Under the pieces are notes generated by a model that did not search any database, had not been told where the DNA came from, and saw nothing but the letters and a program-made list of their open reading frames with translations. A stretch of DNA of 64,000 nt from Escherichia sp. E4742. Its GTDB lineage: Bacteria; Pseudomonadota; Gammaproteobacteria; Enterobacterales; Enterobacteriaceae. Location: NCBI RefSeq assembly GCF_005843885.1, contig NZ_CP040443.1:4588001-4652000 (forward strand), in the 5' to 3' direction. Shown piece by piece: positions 17,878-27,405 of the stretch (its first letter is position 1; every line of letters begins with the position of its first letter). A program made the position numbers and the translations under genes.

Positions 17878-18558
17878 TTATCGCCGCGAACGCACAATCT
17901 GATACCGACGAGTAAAGTACTCAAACGGCGCGCTCCAGACATGCACCAGTCGGGTGAACGGGAAGAGCAGGAAGATGGTCATTCCCAACACCAGATGAAC
18001 GCGGAAGATGTAAGCTACGCCATCAAGATGCGTCGATGCGCCGCCCTGGAAAGTGACGATGCTTTGCGCCCATCCCACCAGCTTCATCATTTCACTGCCG
18101 TCCGGATGTTGTGCTGAAAAGGGAATGGTGGTTAACCCAAGAATGCACTGAATTAACAAAATAGCGAGGATCAGGATATCCGCACCAGAAGACGTCGCCC
18201 TGATACGCGGATTCGTTAAACGGCGCACCAGCAACCCCGCACCGCCAATCAACGTTAATACACCGCAAATACCGCCGAGAACCATCGCCATCTGCTGTTT
18301 TACCGCTACCGGCAAAAACCACGCATACATCCAGTGCGGCGTTAACATGCCGAACAGATGACCGAAGAAGATCCCCAGAATGCCGATATGGAACAAGTTC
18401 GACCACAGCACCATTCCGCGTTTATCCAGCATCTGGCTGGAGGAGGCACGCCAGGTGTACTGCCCGTAATCGTAGCGCAGCCAGCTTCCAAGGATAAAAA
18501 CCGTGCCACACAAGTACGGGTAGATATCGTAAAAAAAGACGTTCAGATACTGAATCAT
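17878..18558 (-). CDS. narV: Nitrate reductase 2 gamma subunit NarV
   Basis: A 226-residue membrane cytochrome b that takes electrons from quinol through two hemes to NarY. Five hydrophobic helices are evident (YLCGTVFILGSWLRY; LFHIGILGIFFGHLFGM; VLGGICGVLTLIGGAGLLV; LILAILLIQCILGLTTIPF; FRVHLVLGMTIFLLFPFTRLVHVWS). The heme-ligand His residues lie in FHIGILGIFFGH and in HLVLGMTIF...RLVH. Its start overlaps the narW stop by four bases. It is the last gene of narZYWV, the constitutive, RpoS-linked nitrate reductase. Confidence 0.95.
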   Translation of the reverse strand: MIQYLNVFFYDIYPYLCGTVFILGSWLRYDYGQYTWRASSSQMLDKRGMVLWSNLFHIGILGIFFGHLFGMLTPHWMYAWFLPVAVKQQMAMVLGGICGVLTLIGGAGLLVRRLTNPRIRATSSGADILILAILLIQCILGLTTIPFSAQHPDGSEMMKLVGWAQSIVTFQGGASTHLDGVAYIFRVHLVLGMTIFLLFPFTRLVHVWSAPFEYFTRRYQIVRSRR

Positions 18559-19250
18559 TTCTCACCTCCCGCACTGATGTCCACATACTGCGGTGCGACA
18601 TCCTGACTAAAGCGTCGCTGATATTGATTAAGCGGCGAGCTGTCACACGCCGTGGCGTTATCTTCAATAAACTTCACCTGTTCCTCTTCCCACACCGCAT
18701 CCAGTGCCTGACGGGTGTCGTCGCGCTCCTCGCTGCGAATCTGTTTAGTGACACTGTCACTTGAAAGTGTACTACCCGCCAGATGCAACAGGGCGTCAAA
18801 CAACGAATACCACGGTGCCTCGCGTTGTTTTAAGCGTCCGCCAAGCAGGGCGAGGATCGGCGCAACGTTGAGTAACCCTTCTTTCGCCTGATCGTCCGGC
18901 AGTACGCTTAAATACTCGAGATACAGCGGCAGATAATCAGGCAGTTCCCGACAATCCAGTTGCAGACCGACCTTTTCATACTCCGCCAGCAGGTTCACCA
19001 TTGCCTGGCCTCGATCGCGGGACTCGGCATGAACGTGTTCGAACAGCAGCAGCGATGTGGTACGTCCACGGTCAAACACTTCGCACCATTCGGCCTGTTT
19101 ATCCAGCAGCGGCGCGTCAAGCAGGTTACGGGTGAAATCCGTAAGCATCGGCGCGTCGCGGCGGATCAACGCCAGCGCGTCCTCCTTGCATTCCCATAAC
19201 AGCTCGTCCGGATACTCCATCAACAGGCCGATCACTTTGAGGATCTGCAT
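18555..19250 (-). CDS. narW: Nitrate reductase 2 assembly chaperone NarW
   Basis: A 231-residue cytosolic TorD/NarJ-family chaperone that binds the NarZ N-terminus and allows Mo-cofactor insertion; it is not part of the mature enzyme. The sequence is helical, with YPDELLWECKEDALALI early, LFEHVHAESRDRGQAMVNLL in the core and the family PDYLPLYLEYLS motif. Start overlaps the narY stop by one base. Confidence 0.95.
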   Translation of the reverse strand: MQILKVIGLLMEYPDELLWECKEDALALIRRDAPMLTDFTRNLLDAPLLDKQAEWCEVFDRGRTTSLLLFEHVHAESRDRGQAMVNLLAEYEKVGLQLDCRELPDYLPLYLEYLSVLPDDQAKEGLLNVAPILALLGGRLKQREAPWYSLFDALLHLAGSTLSSDSVTKQIRSEERDDTRQALDAVWEEEQVKFIEDNATACDSSPLNQYQRRFSQDVAPQYVDISAGGEK

Positions 19251-20794
19251 TATTCGCCCTCCGCTTTATTGCGTACTTCGGTAATGTCGATGGCATCAAT
19301 CCGGCTACTATTGAACAGGTTGAATTTGCTGTCCGAGCCGTGGCAACCGTCGCCAAAAGTAAAGCCGCAGCCGTTGCGTTCTGCGAAGGCGTCGCCCGCC
19401 ATTTCACGATGACTGGTCGGAATGACAAAACGATCTTCATAGTTGGCGATAGCGAGATAGCGATACATATCTTCGACCTGAGCGACGCTCAAACCTACTT
19501 CGTCGATCGCGCGGGTATCCGTTACGCCTTCCACGGTTTGTGAGCGCATATAGTGGCGCATTGCCATCATCCGTTTCAGCGCCCGCAGTACAGGGCCGGT
19601 ATCGCCGGCACTCAACATATTGGCGAGGTATTGCACTGGAATACGCAGGCTTTCGATGGCGGGCAGCACGCCTTCGCTTTTCGGCAGTCCGCCCGCGTCG
19701 GCGTAAGACTGAATTGGCGACAACGGCGGCACGTACCAGACCATCGGCAGGGTGCGATATTCCGGGTGCAGCGGTAGCGCCAGTTTCCAGTCCATCGCCA
19801 TTTTGTAAACAGGCGAACGCTGGGCTGCCTCAATCACGTTTTGCGGGATACCTTGTTTCAGGGCTTCCTCGATCACTGAGGGATCGTGCGGATCGAGGAA
19901 CACTTCGCACTGGCGTTCATAGAGATCAACCTCGCGTTCGGTGCTCGCCGCTTCCTCAATGCGGTCGGCGTCGTAAAGCAGCACGCCCAGATACCGGATA
20001 CGACCCACGCAGGTTTCTGAGCACACGGTTGGTTGGCCTGACTCAATTCGCGGATAACAGAAGATACATTTTTCTGACTTGCCGCTTTTCCAGTTGAAGT
20101 AGATTTTTTTGTACGGACAACCGCTAATGCACAAACGCCAGCCACGGCATTTATCCTGATCGATCAGCACAATGCCATCTTCTTCGCGTTTGTAGATAGC
20201 GCCGCTGGGGCAGGTCGCCACGCAGCTGGGATTGAGGCAGTGTTCGCACAGGCGCGGCAGATACATCATGAAGGTGTTTTCAAACTGCCCGTACATCTCC
20301 TTTTGCATGGCCTCGAAGTTGCGGTCGCGGGCGCGTTTTTCGAACTCGCCGCCCAGCAGTTCTTCCCAGTTTGGCCCCCAGATCACTTTGTCCATCCGCT
20401 TACCGTCAATCAGCGAACGAGGGCGGGCGGTGGGAATATGTTTGCCTTCCGGTGCGCTATGCAGATGTTCGTAGTCGAAGGTGAAAGGTTCGTAGTAATC
20501 GTCAATCTGCGGGACTACCGGGTTGGCGAAGATTTTGGTAATCACGCCCATCTTGCTGCCAAGACGCGGACGGATCTTGCCGTTGACATCGCGGACCCAG
20601 CCGCCTTGCCACTCTTCCTGATCTTCCCAGTTTTTCGGGTAGCCAATGCCCGGTTTGGTTTCGACGTTGTTAAACCACGCGTACTCCATGCCTTCGCGCC
20701 CGGTCCAGACGTTTTTACAGGTCACCGAACAGGTATGGCAGCCGATACATTTATCGAGGTTAAGCACCATGCCGACTTGCGAACGTATTTTCAT
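19250..20794 (-). CDS. narY: Nitrate reductase 2 beta (iron-sulfur) subunit NarY
   Basis: A 514-residue electron-transfer subunit with four Fe-S centres. Cys groups are seen in CIGCHTCSVTCKNVW (about 16-26), CEHCLNPSCVATCPSGA (about 184-197), CRGWRLCISGCPYK (about 217-228) and CIFCYPRIESGQPTVCSETC (about 244-263). The CRGW replacement of one Cys by Trp is the hallmark that makes one cluster 3Fe-4S. It carries electrons from NarV heme to NarZ. Start overlaps the end of narZ by four bases. Confidence 0.96.
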   Translation of the reverse strand: MKIRSQVGMVLNLDKCIGCHTCSVTCKNVWTGREGMEYAWFNNVETKPGIGYPKNWEDQEEWQGGWVRDVNGKIRPRLGSKMGVITKIFANPVVPQIDDYYEPFTFDYEHLHSAPEGKHIPTARPRSLIDGKRMDKVIWGPNWEELLGGEFEKRARDRNFEAMQKEMYGQFENTFMMYLPRLCEHCLNPSCVATCPSGAIYKREEDGIVLIDQDKCRGWRLCISGCPYKKIYFNWKSGKSEKCIFCYPRIESGQPTVCSETCVGRIRYLGVLLYDADRIEEAASTEREVDLYERQCEVFLDPHDPSVIEEALKQGIPQNVIEAAQRSPVYKMAMDWKLALPLHPEYRTLPMVWYVPPLSPIQSYADAGGLPKSEGVLPAIESLRIPVQYLANMLSAGDTGPVLRALKRMMAMRHYMRSQTVEGVTDTRAIDEVGLSVAQVEDMYRYLAIANYEDRFVIPTSHREMAGDAFAERNGCGFTFGDGCHGSDSKFNLFNSSRIDAIDITEVRNKAEGE

Positions 20795-23700
20795 TTTTTC
20801 GCCTCCTGTACCTGATCGCGACCTTCATCGTCCAGCCAGTTAACGTTTTTCATCTTGCGGATCATGATAAATTCGTCGCGGTTCGAGCCGACGGTGCCGT
20901 AGTAGTTAAAGCCCCAGGCCAGCTGCGCGTAACCGCCAATCATATGCGTTGGTTTCGGGCAAACGCGGGTGACCGAGTTATGAATGCCGCCGCGCATGCC
21001 GGTTACTTCCGAGCCGGGGATATTCATAATGCGTTCCTGGGCGTGGTACATCATGGTCATGCCCGGCGGTACACGTTGGCTGACCACCGCGCGGGCAGTC
21101 AGCGCGCCGTTGGCGTTAAACACTTCCACCCAGTCGTTATCGACAATGGTCAGTTCGCGGGCATCGGTTTCGCTGATCCAGACAATCGGTCCACCGCGAG
21201 AGAGCGTCAGCATCAGCAGGTTTTCACTGTAGGTAGAGTGAATGCCCCATTTCTGGTGCGGCGTCAGGAAGTTAAGTGCTTTTTCCGGGAAGCCGTTTGG
21301 CGGGATCTGGCGCATTTCGCTGACGCTGCGGGTGTCGATAGGCGGGCGATAAGCCACCAGACTTTCACCAAAAGCACGCATCCAGGGATGATCCTGATAC
21401 AGCTGCTGACGGCCCGACAGCGTGCGCCACGGAATTAACTCGTGGACGTTGGTGTACCCCGCGTTATAGGAGACGTGATCGCTTTCCAGGCCCGACCAGG
21501 TGGGGCTGGAGATAATTTTGCGCGGCTGCGCCTGAATATCGCGAAAGCGAATCTTCTCGTCCTCTTTGTGCAGCGCCAGATGGGTATGTTCGCGTCCGGT
21601 GATTTCGCCCAGTGCCTGCCACGCTTTGACCGCCACATGACCGTTGGTTTCCGGTGCCAGCGCCAGAATCACTTCTGATGCATCAATGGCGGTGTCAATC
21701 AGCGGACGCCCCTGCGCCGGGCCATCACGTTTGGTGTAATTGAGTTTGCCGAGGAAATCGATTTCATCCTGGGTATTCCACGAAATCCCTTTACCGCCGT
21801 TGCCGAGTTTGTCCATCAACGGCCCCAGCGAGGTAAAGCGTTCGTAGGTAGCAGGGTAGTCGCGCTCCACTGCCACAATATTAGGCGCGGTCTTACCGGG
21901 GATCAGCTCGCATTCACCTTTGCGCCAGTCGAGAACTTCGCACGGCTGGGAGAGTTCCGCCGGAGAGTCGTGTAACAACGGTTGCAGTACAATATCCGTT
22001 TCTTTGCCGAGATGTCCCACGCAGACTTGTGAGAATGCTTTGGCGATACCTTTGTAGATTTCCCAGTCGCTGCGAGATTCCCAGGCCGGATCGACCGCCG
22101 CAGAAAGCGGATGAATAAACGGATGCATATCCGAGGTATTCATATCGTCTTTTTCGTACCAGGTCGCGGTAGGCAGGACGATATCGGAGAATAAACAGGT
22201 GCTGGACATGCGGAAGTCAAGCGTCACCAGCAGGTCGAGCTTGCCTTCAATCGCTGCAGTTTGCCACTCAACTTCTTCCGGTTGGATTCCCTCCGTCGGT
22301 CCAAGTTCTTCCCCCTGAATGCCACTTTCCGTACCCAGCAGATACTTCTGCATATACTCGTGGCCCTTGCCGGAAGAGCCAAGCAGGTTTGAACGCCAGA
22401 CAAACAGGTTACGCGGATGGTTGCTGCCGTTGTCCGGCTGTTCGCAGGCCATGCGTAATTCGCCTGACTTCAGTGCCTGGGCGGTAAATTCGGCGGGTGA
22501 CAATCCGGCCTTGTCGGCTTCGGCTTTCAGGGAGAGCGGGTTACGCCCCAGCTGCGGCGCAGAAGGTAGCCAGCCCATGCGCTCGGCGCGAACGTTGAAA
22601 TCAATCAGATGACCGCTGTATTTACTGGCGTCGGCCAGCGGTGAGAGCAATTCCTGCGCGGTGACTTTTTCATAGCGCCACTGGCTGGAGTGATTGTAGA
22701 AAAACGAGGTGCTGTTCATCTGGCGCGGTGGACGGTTCCAGTCGAGCGCAAAGGCCAGCGGCAACCAGCCGGTTTGCGGGCGCAGTTTTTCCTGACCGAC
22801 ATAGTGCGCCCAACCGCCGCCGCTTTGCCCGACACAACCGCAAAAGATCAGCATATTGATCATCCCGCGGTAGTTCATGTCCATGTGATACCAGTGGTTA
22901 ACACCTGCGCCGAGGATAATCATCGAGCGCCCATGCGTTTTATGGGCGGTATCGGCAAATTCGCGGGCGATGGTTTCAATATACTGGCGCGGCACTCCGG
23001 TAATTTGCTCACCCCAGGCTGGGGTGTACGGTTTGATTTCAGCGTAATCTTTCGCGCTGCTTTCATCTTCCAGCCCGCGATCGAGGCCGTAATTCGCCAG
23101 TACCAGATCATAAACGCTGACGACCGGACAGTTGCTGCCATCGGCTAATGTCAGGTTTTTAATGGGTAATTGACGCACCAGTACCGGATCGTGTTTTACG
23201 CTGCGAAAGTGCGGATTTTCAATGCCGCCAAAGTAGGGGAAGGCCACGCCTGCGACGGTGTCGTGTTGACCGAGCAGGGTTAACGACAATTCGGTTTCCG
23301 TACCGGCGGCAATGGATTCCAGATTCCATTTGCCTTTTTCGCCCCAGCGGAAACCAATCGAACCGTTCGGCACCACCAGTTCACCTGCGGTATTAACCGC
23401 CACGGTTTTCCACTGCGGATTGTTGCTTTCGCCCAGTCCATCAACCAGGTCAGAAGCGCGGATCATGCGCCCGGGAACGTAGCTGCCATCTTCACGAGGT
23501 TCCAGCATTACCAGCATCGGCATGTCGCTGTAGCGGCGGCAGTAGTTGATAAAGTAATCGCTGGGATTATCGAGATGAAACTCTTTTAAAATCACATGGC
23601 CCATCGCCATCGCCAGCGCGCTATCAGTGCCTTGCTTTGGCGCCAGCCACTGGTCGCACAGTTTTGCTACTTCCGAGTAGTCAGGGGTAATGGCGATAGT

Positions 23701-24531
23701 TTTGGTGCCTTTGTAGCGCACTTCAGTAAAGAAGTGAGCGTCCGGCGTGCGCGTCTGCGGTACGTTAGATCCCCAGGCGATGATGTAGCTGGAGTTATAC
23801 CAGTCTGCGGATTCCGGCACGTCGGTTTGCTCGCCCCAGGTCATTGGCGAGGCGGGAGGCAGGTCGCAATACCAGTCGTAGAAACTTAAACAGGTGCCGC
23901 CAAGCAGCGACAGATAACGCGTTCCGGCGGCGTAAGATACCATCGACATCGCCGGGATCGGCGAGAAACCGGCAACGCGATCCGGGCCATAGGTTTTGAT
24001 GGTCCAGACGTTAGCAGCGGCAATCAGCTGGTTTAACTCCTGCCAGTTGGAGCGGATAAAGCCGCCGCGCCCACGCACTTGTTTGTAGCTCAGGCACTTT
24101 TGCGGGTCATTCATAATCGATGCCCACGCCAGTACCGGATCGTTGTGCTGTTTAAGGGCTTCGCGCCACAGTTCAATCAGTCGTTTACGAATTAGCGGGT
24201 ATTTCAGGCGGTTAGCGCTGTAAAGATACCAGGAGTAACTTGCGCCACGCGGGCAGCCGCGAGGTTCATGATTGGGCAGGTCAGGGCGAGTGCGCGGGTA
24301 GTCGGTCTGTTGAATTTCCCAGGTCACCAGGCCATTTTTAACGTAGATTTTCCAGCTACAGGAGCCAGTACAGTTAACGCCGTGGGTGGAACGCACGATT
24401 TTGTCAAATTGCCAACGCTGACGATAGCTATCTTCCCAGTCGCGGTTGCTATGCATCACCTGTCCGTGACCATCGGCAAAGGTTTCGCCCTTTTGTTTGA
24501 AGTAGCGAAAGCGATCCAAAAGTTTACTCAT
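20791..24531 (-). CDS. narZ: Nitrate reductase 2 alpha (catalytic) subunit NarZ
   Basis: A 1246-residue molybdo-bis-MGD enzyme that reduces nitrate to nitrite at the cytoplasmic face. The unusual FS0 cluster ligands are in HGVNCTGSCSWKIYVKNG (about 49-66), with YPRTRPDLPNHEPRGCPRGA after it. The Mo-ligand Asp lies in the YWNSSY-type region (DWYNSSYIIAWGSN, about 218-231). The C-terminal molybdopterin-binding part has VTRVCPKPTHMIGGYAQLAW. The start MSKLLDRFRYFKQKG at 24531 gives the K-12 length; the reading frame is open 41 codons further upstream but that extension lies in REP sequence and has no ribosome binding site. Confidence 0.96.
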   Translation of the reverse strand: MSKLLDRFRYFKQKGETFADGHGQVMHSNRDWEDSYRQRWQFDKIVRSTHGVNCTGSCSWKIYVKNGLVTWEIQQTDYPRTRPDLPNHEPRGCPRGASYSWYLYSANRLKYPLIRKRLIELWREALKQHNDPVLAWASIMNDPQKCLSYKQVRGRGGFIRSNWQELNQLIAAANVWTIKTYGPDRVAGFSPIPAMSMVSYAAGTRYLSLLGGTCLSFYDWYCDLPPASPMTWGEQTDVPESADWYNSSYIIAWGSNVPQTRTPDAHFFTEVRYKGTKTIAITPDYSEVAKLCDQWLAPKQGTDSALAMAMGHVILKEFHLDNPSDYFINYCRRYSDMPMLVMLEPREDGSYVPGRMIRASDLVDGLGESNNPQWKTVAVNTAGELVVPNGSIGFRWGEKGKWNLESIAAGTETELSLTLLGQHDTVAGVAFPYFGGIENPHFRSVKHDPVLVRQLPIKNLTLADGSNCPVVSVYDLVLANYGLDRGLEDESSAKDYAEIKPYTPAWGEQITGVPRQYIETIAREFADTAHKTHGRSMIILGAGVNHWYHMDMNYRGMINMLIFCGCVGQSGGGWAHYVGQEKLRPQTGWLPLAFALDWNRPPRQMNSTSFFYNHSSQWRYEKVTAQELLSPLADASKYSGHLIDFNVRAERMGWLPSAPQLGRNPLSLKAEADKAGLSPAEFTAQALKSGELRMACEQPDNGSNHPRNLFVWRSNLLGSSGKGHEYMQKYLLGTESGIQGEELGPTEGIQPEEVEWQTAAIEGKLDLLVTLDFRMSSTCLFSDIVLPTATWYEKDDMNTSDMHPFIHPLSAAVDPAWESRSDWEIYKGIAKAFSQVCVGHLGKETDIVLQPLLHDSPAELSQPCEVLDWRKGECELIPGKTAPNIVAVERDYPATYERFTSLGPLMDKLGNGGKGISWNTQDEIDFLGKLNYTKRDGPAQGRPLIDTAIDASEVILALAPETNGHVAVKAWQALGEITGREHTHLALHKEDEKIRFRDIQAQPRKIISSPTWSGLESDHVSYNAGYTNVHELIPWRTLSGRQQLYQDHPWMRAFGESLVAYRPPIDTRSVSEMRQIPPNGFPEKALNFLTPHQKWGIHSTYSENLLMLTLSRGGPIVWISETDARELTIVDNDWVEVFNANGALTARAVVSQRVPPGMTMMYHAQERIMNIPGSEVTGMRGGIHNSVTRVCPKPTHMIGGYAQLAWGFNYYGTVGSNRDEFIMIRKMKNVNWLDDEGRDQVQEAKK

Positions 24532-24549
24532 GACATGACTCCTGCTCCA

Positions 24550-24622
24550 GGAATGATTTGGGATCTGATGCCTTGTCGGATGCGACACGGTTGTAGCCTG
24601 ATAAGACGTGTCTGGCATCGAT
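24550..24622. repeat. BIME/REP element between narU and narZ
   Basis: Two inverted REP-type arms, GATGCCTTGTCGGATGCGAC and GTAGCCTGATAAGACGTGTC followed by TGGCATCGATC. It occupies almost the whole 94-base gap between the narU stop and the narZ start, where it may set relative expression. Confidence 0.75.
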
Positions 24623-24625
24623 CTC

Positions 24626-26014
24626 TTATTTTTGGCTGAACTTCCGCCGACCATAAACCAGCCAGGTCAGTAGCACACAAACGATGTAGAAGATTAAAAA
24701 CACTTTCATCGCGCCCACTGGCGAGCCGGTCATATTCAGCGACATGCCAAATGCTTGTGGAATAAAGAAGCCGCCCACCGCGCCGATGGCCGAAATAAAG
24801 CCCAGCGCCGCCGCCGTTTCAGTGATTGCTTCTCGCTGGGCCTGTTCATCGCTGCCGCCTTTCATCTTGACGCGATAAACCGTTATCTGGCGAAAGATGA
24901 CAGCGATCATCTGGAAAGTAGAACCACTTCCCAAACCAGCGGTTAGGAATAACCCCATAAACACAGCGTAAAATGCGATGAAATTGCCGGAACCCGTGCC
25001 AGGTAGGGTCAGGAACAGCAGGGCGCTGAAAATCGCCATAAAAATGAAGTTGATCAACGTCACCCGAACGCCGCCGAATTTATCGGAAATAGCACCACCC
25101 ACCGACCGCGCGATGGCACCGATAAATGGGCCAAAGAACGCCAGACGCAGAATATTCACATCCGGGAACTGTGTTTTTGCCAGCATGGCAAATCCGGCGG
25201 AAAAACCGATAAACGAGCCAAAGGTAGCGAGATAGAGCAGACTCAGCAGCCACAGATGCAACCGTTGCAAAACGGGCAACTGGTCAGCAATTGACGCACG
25301 TGAACTGGCAATATCATTCATCCCTGACCAGGCGGCGATAGTGGCAATCGCCAGTAGCGGTACCCAAATCCATGCAGCATTCGCCAGCGACAGCACAGAA
25401 CCATCGGCCTGCGGTACGCCATTGACGCCAAGAAAAGCAAATACCGGTACAAAAATCACCAGCGGCGCAACCAGTTGCATCACGCTGACGCCTAAATTCC
25501 CCAACCCGCCATTAATCCCTAATGCACTGCCTTGTTTGGCTTTCGGGAAGAAAAAACTGATATTTCCCATACTCGAAGCAAAGTTCGCGCCAGCAAAACC
25601 ACAGAGCAAAGCAATAACAATAAATATCCCAAAAGGGGTATTCGGATTTTGCACAGCAATACCGAGCCAGACGCAAGGAATAATCAGAATCGCGGTACTA
25701 AAAACTGTCCAACGGCGTCCACCAAATATAGGCACCATAAAGGAGTAGGGAACACGCAATAATGCGCCGGAAACGGAAGGTAAGGCGGTTAATAAAAAAA
25801 GCTGATCGGTAGTGAAATTAAAGCCGATTTTATTGAGATTAACGGCAACTGCACTAAATAACATCCAGACACAGAAGGCAAGGAGTAAACAACTTACTGA
25901 TATCCAGAGGTTTCTTCTGGCAATGTGTTTTCCTTTATTTTCCCAGAAGGCCGGATTTTCTGGCTTCCAGTCGCGCAAAAGGTAACGATTATTTTTCTCA
26001 TTTTGTAGTGCCAT
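24626..26014 (-). CDS. narU: Nitrate/nitrite transporter NarU
   Basis: A 462-residue inner-membrane MFS transporter of the nitrate/nitrite porter family with 12 membrane segments. The family signature pair is visible: GFAGANFASSMGNISFFFP (TM5) and GLFLTAGLGSGSTFQMIAVI (TM11), plus the substrate Arg in LRVPYSFMVPIFGGRRW. The start MALQNEKNN at 26014 matches the known protein; the open frame begins six codons earlier. It is upstream of narZ on the same strand and is probably co-expressed with it, supplying nitrate to NarZYV. Confidence 0.95.
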   Translation of the reverse strand: MALQNEKNNRYLLRDWKPENPAFWENKGKHIARRNLWISVSCLLLAFCVWMLFSAVAVNLNKIGFNFTTDQLFLLTALPSVSGALLRVPYSFMVPIFGGRRWTVFSTAILIIPCVWLGIAVQNPNTPFGIFIVIALLCGFAGANFASSMGNISFFFPKAKQGSALGINGGLGNLGVSVMQLVAPLVIFVPVFAFLGVNGVPQADGSVLSLANAAWIWVPLLAIATIAAWSGMNDIASSRASIADQLPVLQRLHLWLLSLLYLATFGSFIGFSAGFAMLAKTQFPDVNILRLAFFGPFIGAIARSVGGAISDKFGGVRVTLINFIFMAIFSALLFLTLPGTGSGNFIAFYAVFMGLFLTAGLGSGSTFQMIAVIFRQITVYRVKMKGGSDEQAQREAITETAAALGFISAIGAVGGFFIPQAFGMSLNMTGSPVGAMKVFLIFYIVCVLLTWLVYGRRKFSQK

Positions 26015-26292
26015 ATTCTTCCTCACATGCACACATTGTTAATGAAAAAAAGACAAGGCAGGGCATTGGACGCAATGGTCCGTTATTAGAATTAAGAGTA
26101 AATAGAGTGAAGTGCTGATTGAAAGAATAGATAACAAAGCGAAACTGCGGGGGGAGAAAGCTGATTATCTGAATGGATATGTGTTACTGAATGTAACAGT
26201 GATGCATCATATTTTTTACTGATTTTTAGACTAACATACGGCAAACGTATTTGTTGCCGTATGAATCGTGGCTTTATTGTCGTAGCCTTTGC
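26015..26292. other. Short narU-yddG gap lacking yddJKL
   Basis: Only 278 bases separate narU and yddG. K-12 carries the fragments yddJ, yddK and yddL here; none of them is present. The gap is AT-rich and should hold the narU promoter. No operator was recognised with confidence. Confidence 0.6.
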
Positions 26293-27174
26293 TTATCGTT
26301 GACGCGTTGCCAGCCAGCAGAGCAGGGAACCGCCGCAGACCATCAATGCGCCTTGCCAGAAAGAGAACGATAGCGGAGCACTAAGCAGTACCGCAGCAAG
26401 CGCCGACGAAAGCACAGGCGTAAAATACGAACCTACCGCCATAATGGTGACGTTGCCATGTAAAATGCCGACGTTCCACGCAGCGTAAGCAAATCCTAAG
26501 GTAAATGCCGCTGAGATAAGTTTTATAATGACGGGCGTGCTAAATACCATCTCCGGTTGCGGCGTTAAAAAATAGTAAACCCACAAACTTGCTCCTGTCA
26601 GCAGGACGAAAACGGTAATACCGTTAAATCCACGGGCATATTTATTGGTGACCGTGCAATAGGCTGCCCAGATAAAAGCGCCAATGAACGCCAGGCAATA
26701 ACTTAACGGGCTGGTAGTGATATTGTTGATAATTTCATCCGGCTTGAGGCCATTTTCACCCCCTAATACCCAGCAGACGCCACCAAGGGCTAATAATAAT
26801 CCTGGTACAATCAGCCAGTTGGTTTTCTGGCCATTAAACAGAATGGCAAAAAGTATCGTCAGACTGGGCCATAAATAGTTCACCATGCCCACTTCAATTG
26901 CCTGATGACGGGTTGCTGCATACCCTAAGGAAAGTGCCAGACAGATTTCATAGCTGACGAATAAGAAACTCCCCGTAAGTAAATAACCTTTGGGGATCTG
27001 CCGAATGCGCGGAAATCCAACCGTGAAGATTAACAGCAGCCCGCTTAATGAATAGATAGCAGCTGCGCCGCCGACCGGGCCGAGCCCCTCGCTGACACCG
27101 CGAATCAATCCTACCATCGTGCTCCACAGGACGATCGCTATTAGCCCTATGAGCGTTGCTTTTTGTCGTGTCAT
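26293..27174 (-). CDS. yddG: Aromatic amino acid exporter YddG
   Basis: A 293-residue inner-membrane drug/metabolite transporter (DMT) with ten hydrophobic segments, exporting Phe, Tyr, Trp and paraquat-like compounds. The two EamA repeats begin LIGLIAIVLWSTMVGLIRGV and CLAFIGAFIWAAYCTVTNKY. Start MTRQKATLIG. It is divergent from fdnG, with about 230 bases between the starts. Confidence 0.93.
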   Translation of the reverse strand: MTRQKATLIGLIAIVLWSTMVGLIRGVSEGLGPVGGAAAIYSLSGLLLIFTVGFPRIRQIPKGYLLTGSFLFVSYEICLALSLGYAATRHQAIEVGMVNYLWPSLTILFAILFNGQKTNWLIVPGLLLALGGVCWVLGGENGLKPDEIINNITTSPLSYCLAFIGAFIWAAYCTVTNKYARGFNGITVFVLLTGASLWVYYFLTPQPEMVFSTPVIIKLISAAFTLGFAYAAWNVGILHGNVTIMAVGSYFTPVLSSALAAVLLSAPLSFSFWQGALMVCGGSLLCWLATRQR

Positions 27175-27264
27175 GCTCGCTGTCTAGTCTCTCTTGCCGT
27201 TAAAAATTAAGCTGAAATTTATAGCATTTTTTTAACCAGGCTGTCAGGCAGTGGTGTGTTTTTC

Positions 27265-27280
27265 TACCGCCATTGAGGTA
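27265..27280 (+). promoter_or_regulatory. NarL/NarP 7-2-7 site upstream of fdnG
   Basis: TACCGCC-AT-TGAGGTA is an inverted pair of NarL heptamers spaced by two bases, the known layout for the upstream activating site of fdnG, about 140 bases before the start codon. It explains nitrate induction of fdnGHI. Confidence 0.75.
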
Positions 27281-27327
27281 GGTCAATTTGCGCAGGCGGA
27301 TTATTTTGTGGCAAACACGTGTTCTTT

Positions 27328-27341
27328 TTGATTTCGCGCAA
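27328..27341 (+). promoter_or_regulatory. FNR site of the fdnG promoter
   Basis: TTGAT-TTCG-CGCAA has one perfect FNR half (TTGAT) and one partial half, at 65-78 bases before the fdnG start. It fits anaerobic activation by FNR together with the NarL site upstream. Confidence 0.65.
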
Positions 27342-27405
27342 AAAGATTCAGAATTTTACTGTTAGTTTCCTCGCGCAGTAATACCCCTGAAAAAAGAGGA
27401 AAGCA

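Noticed and set aside
24532..24654. N-terminal extension of NarZ by 41 residues
   Set aside because: The extension is translated REP sequence; MSKLLDRF at 24531 has the known length and start.
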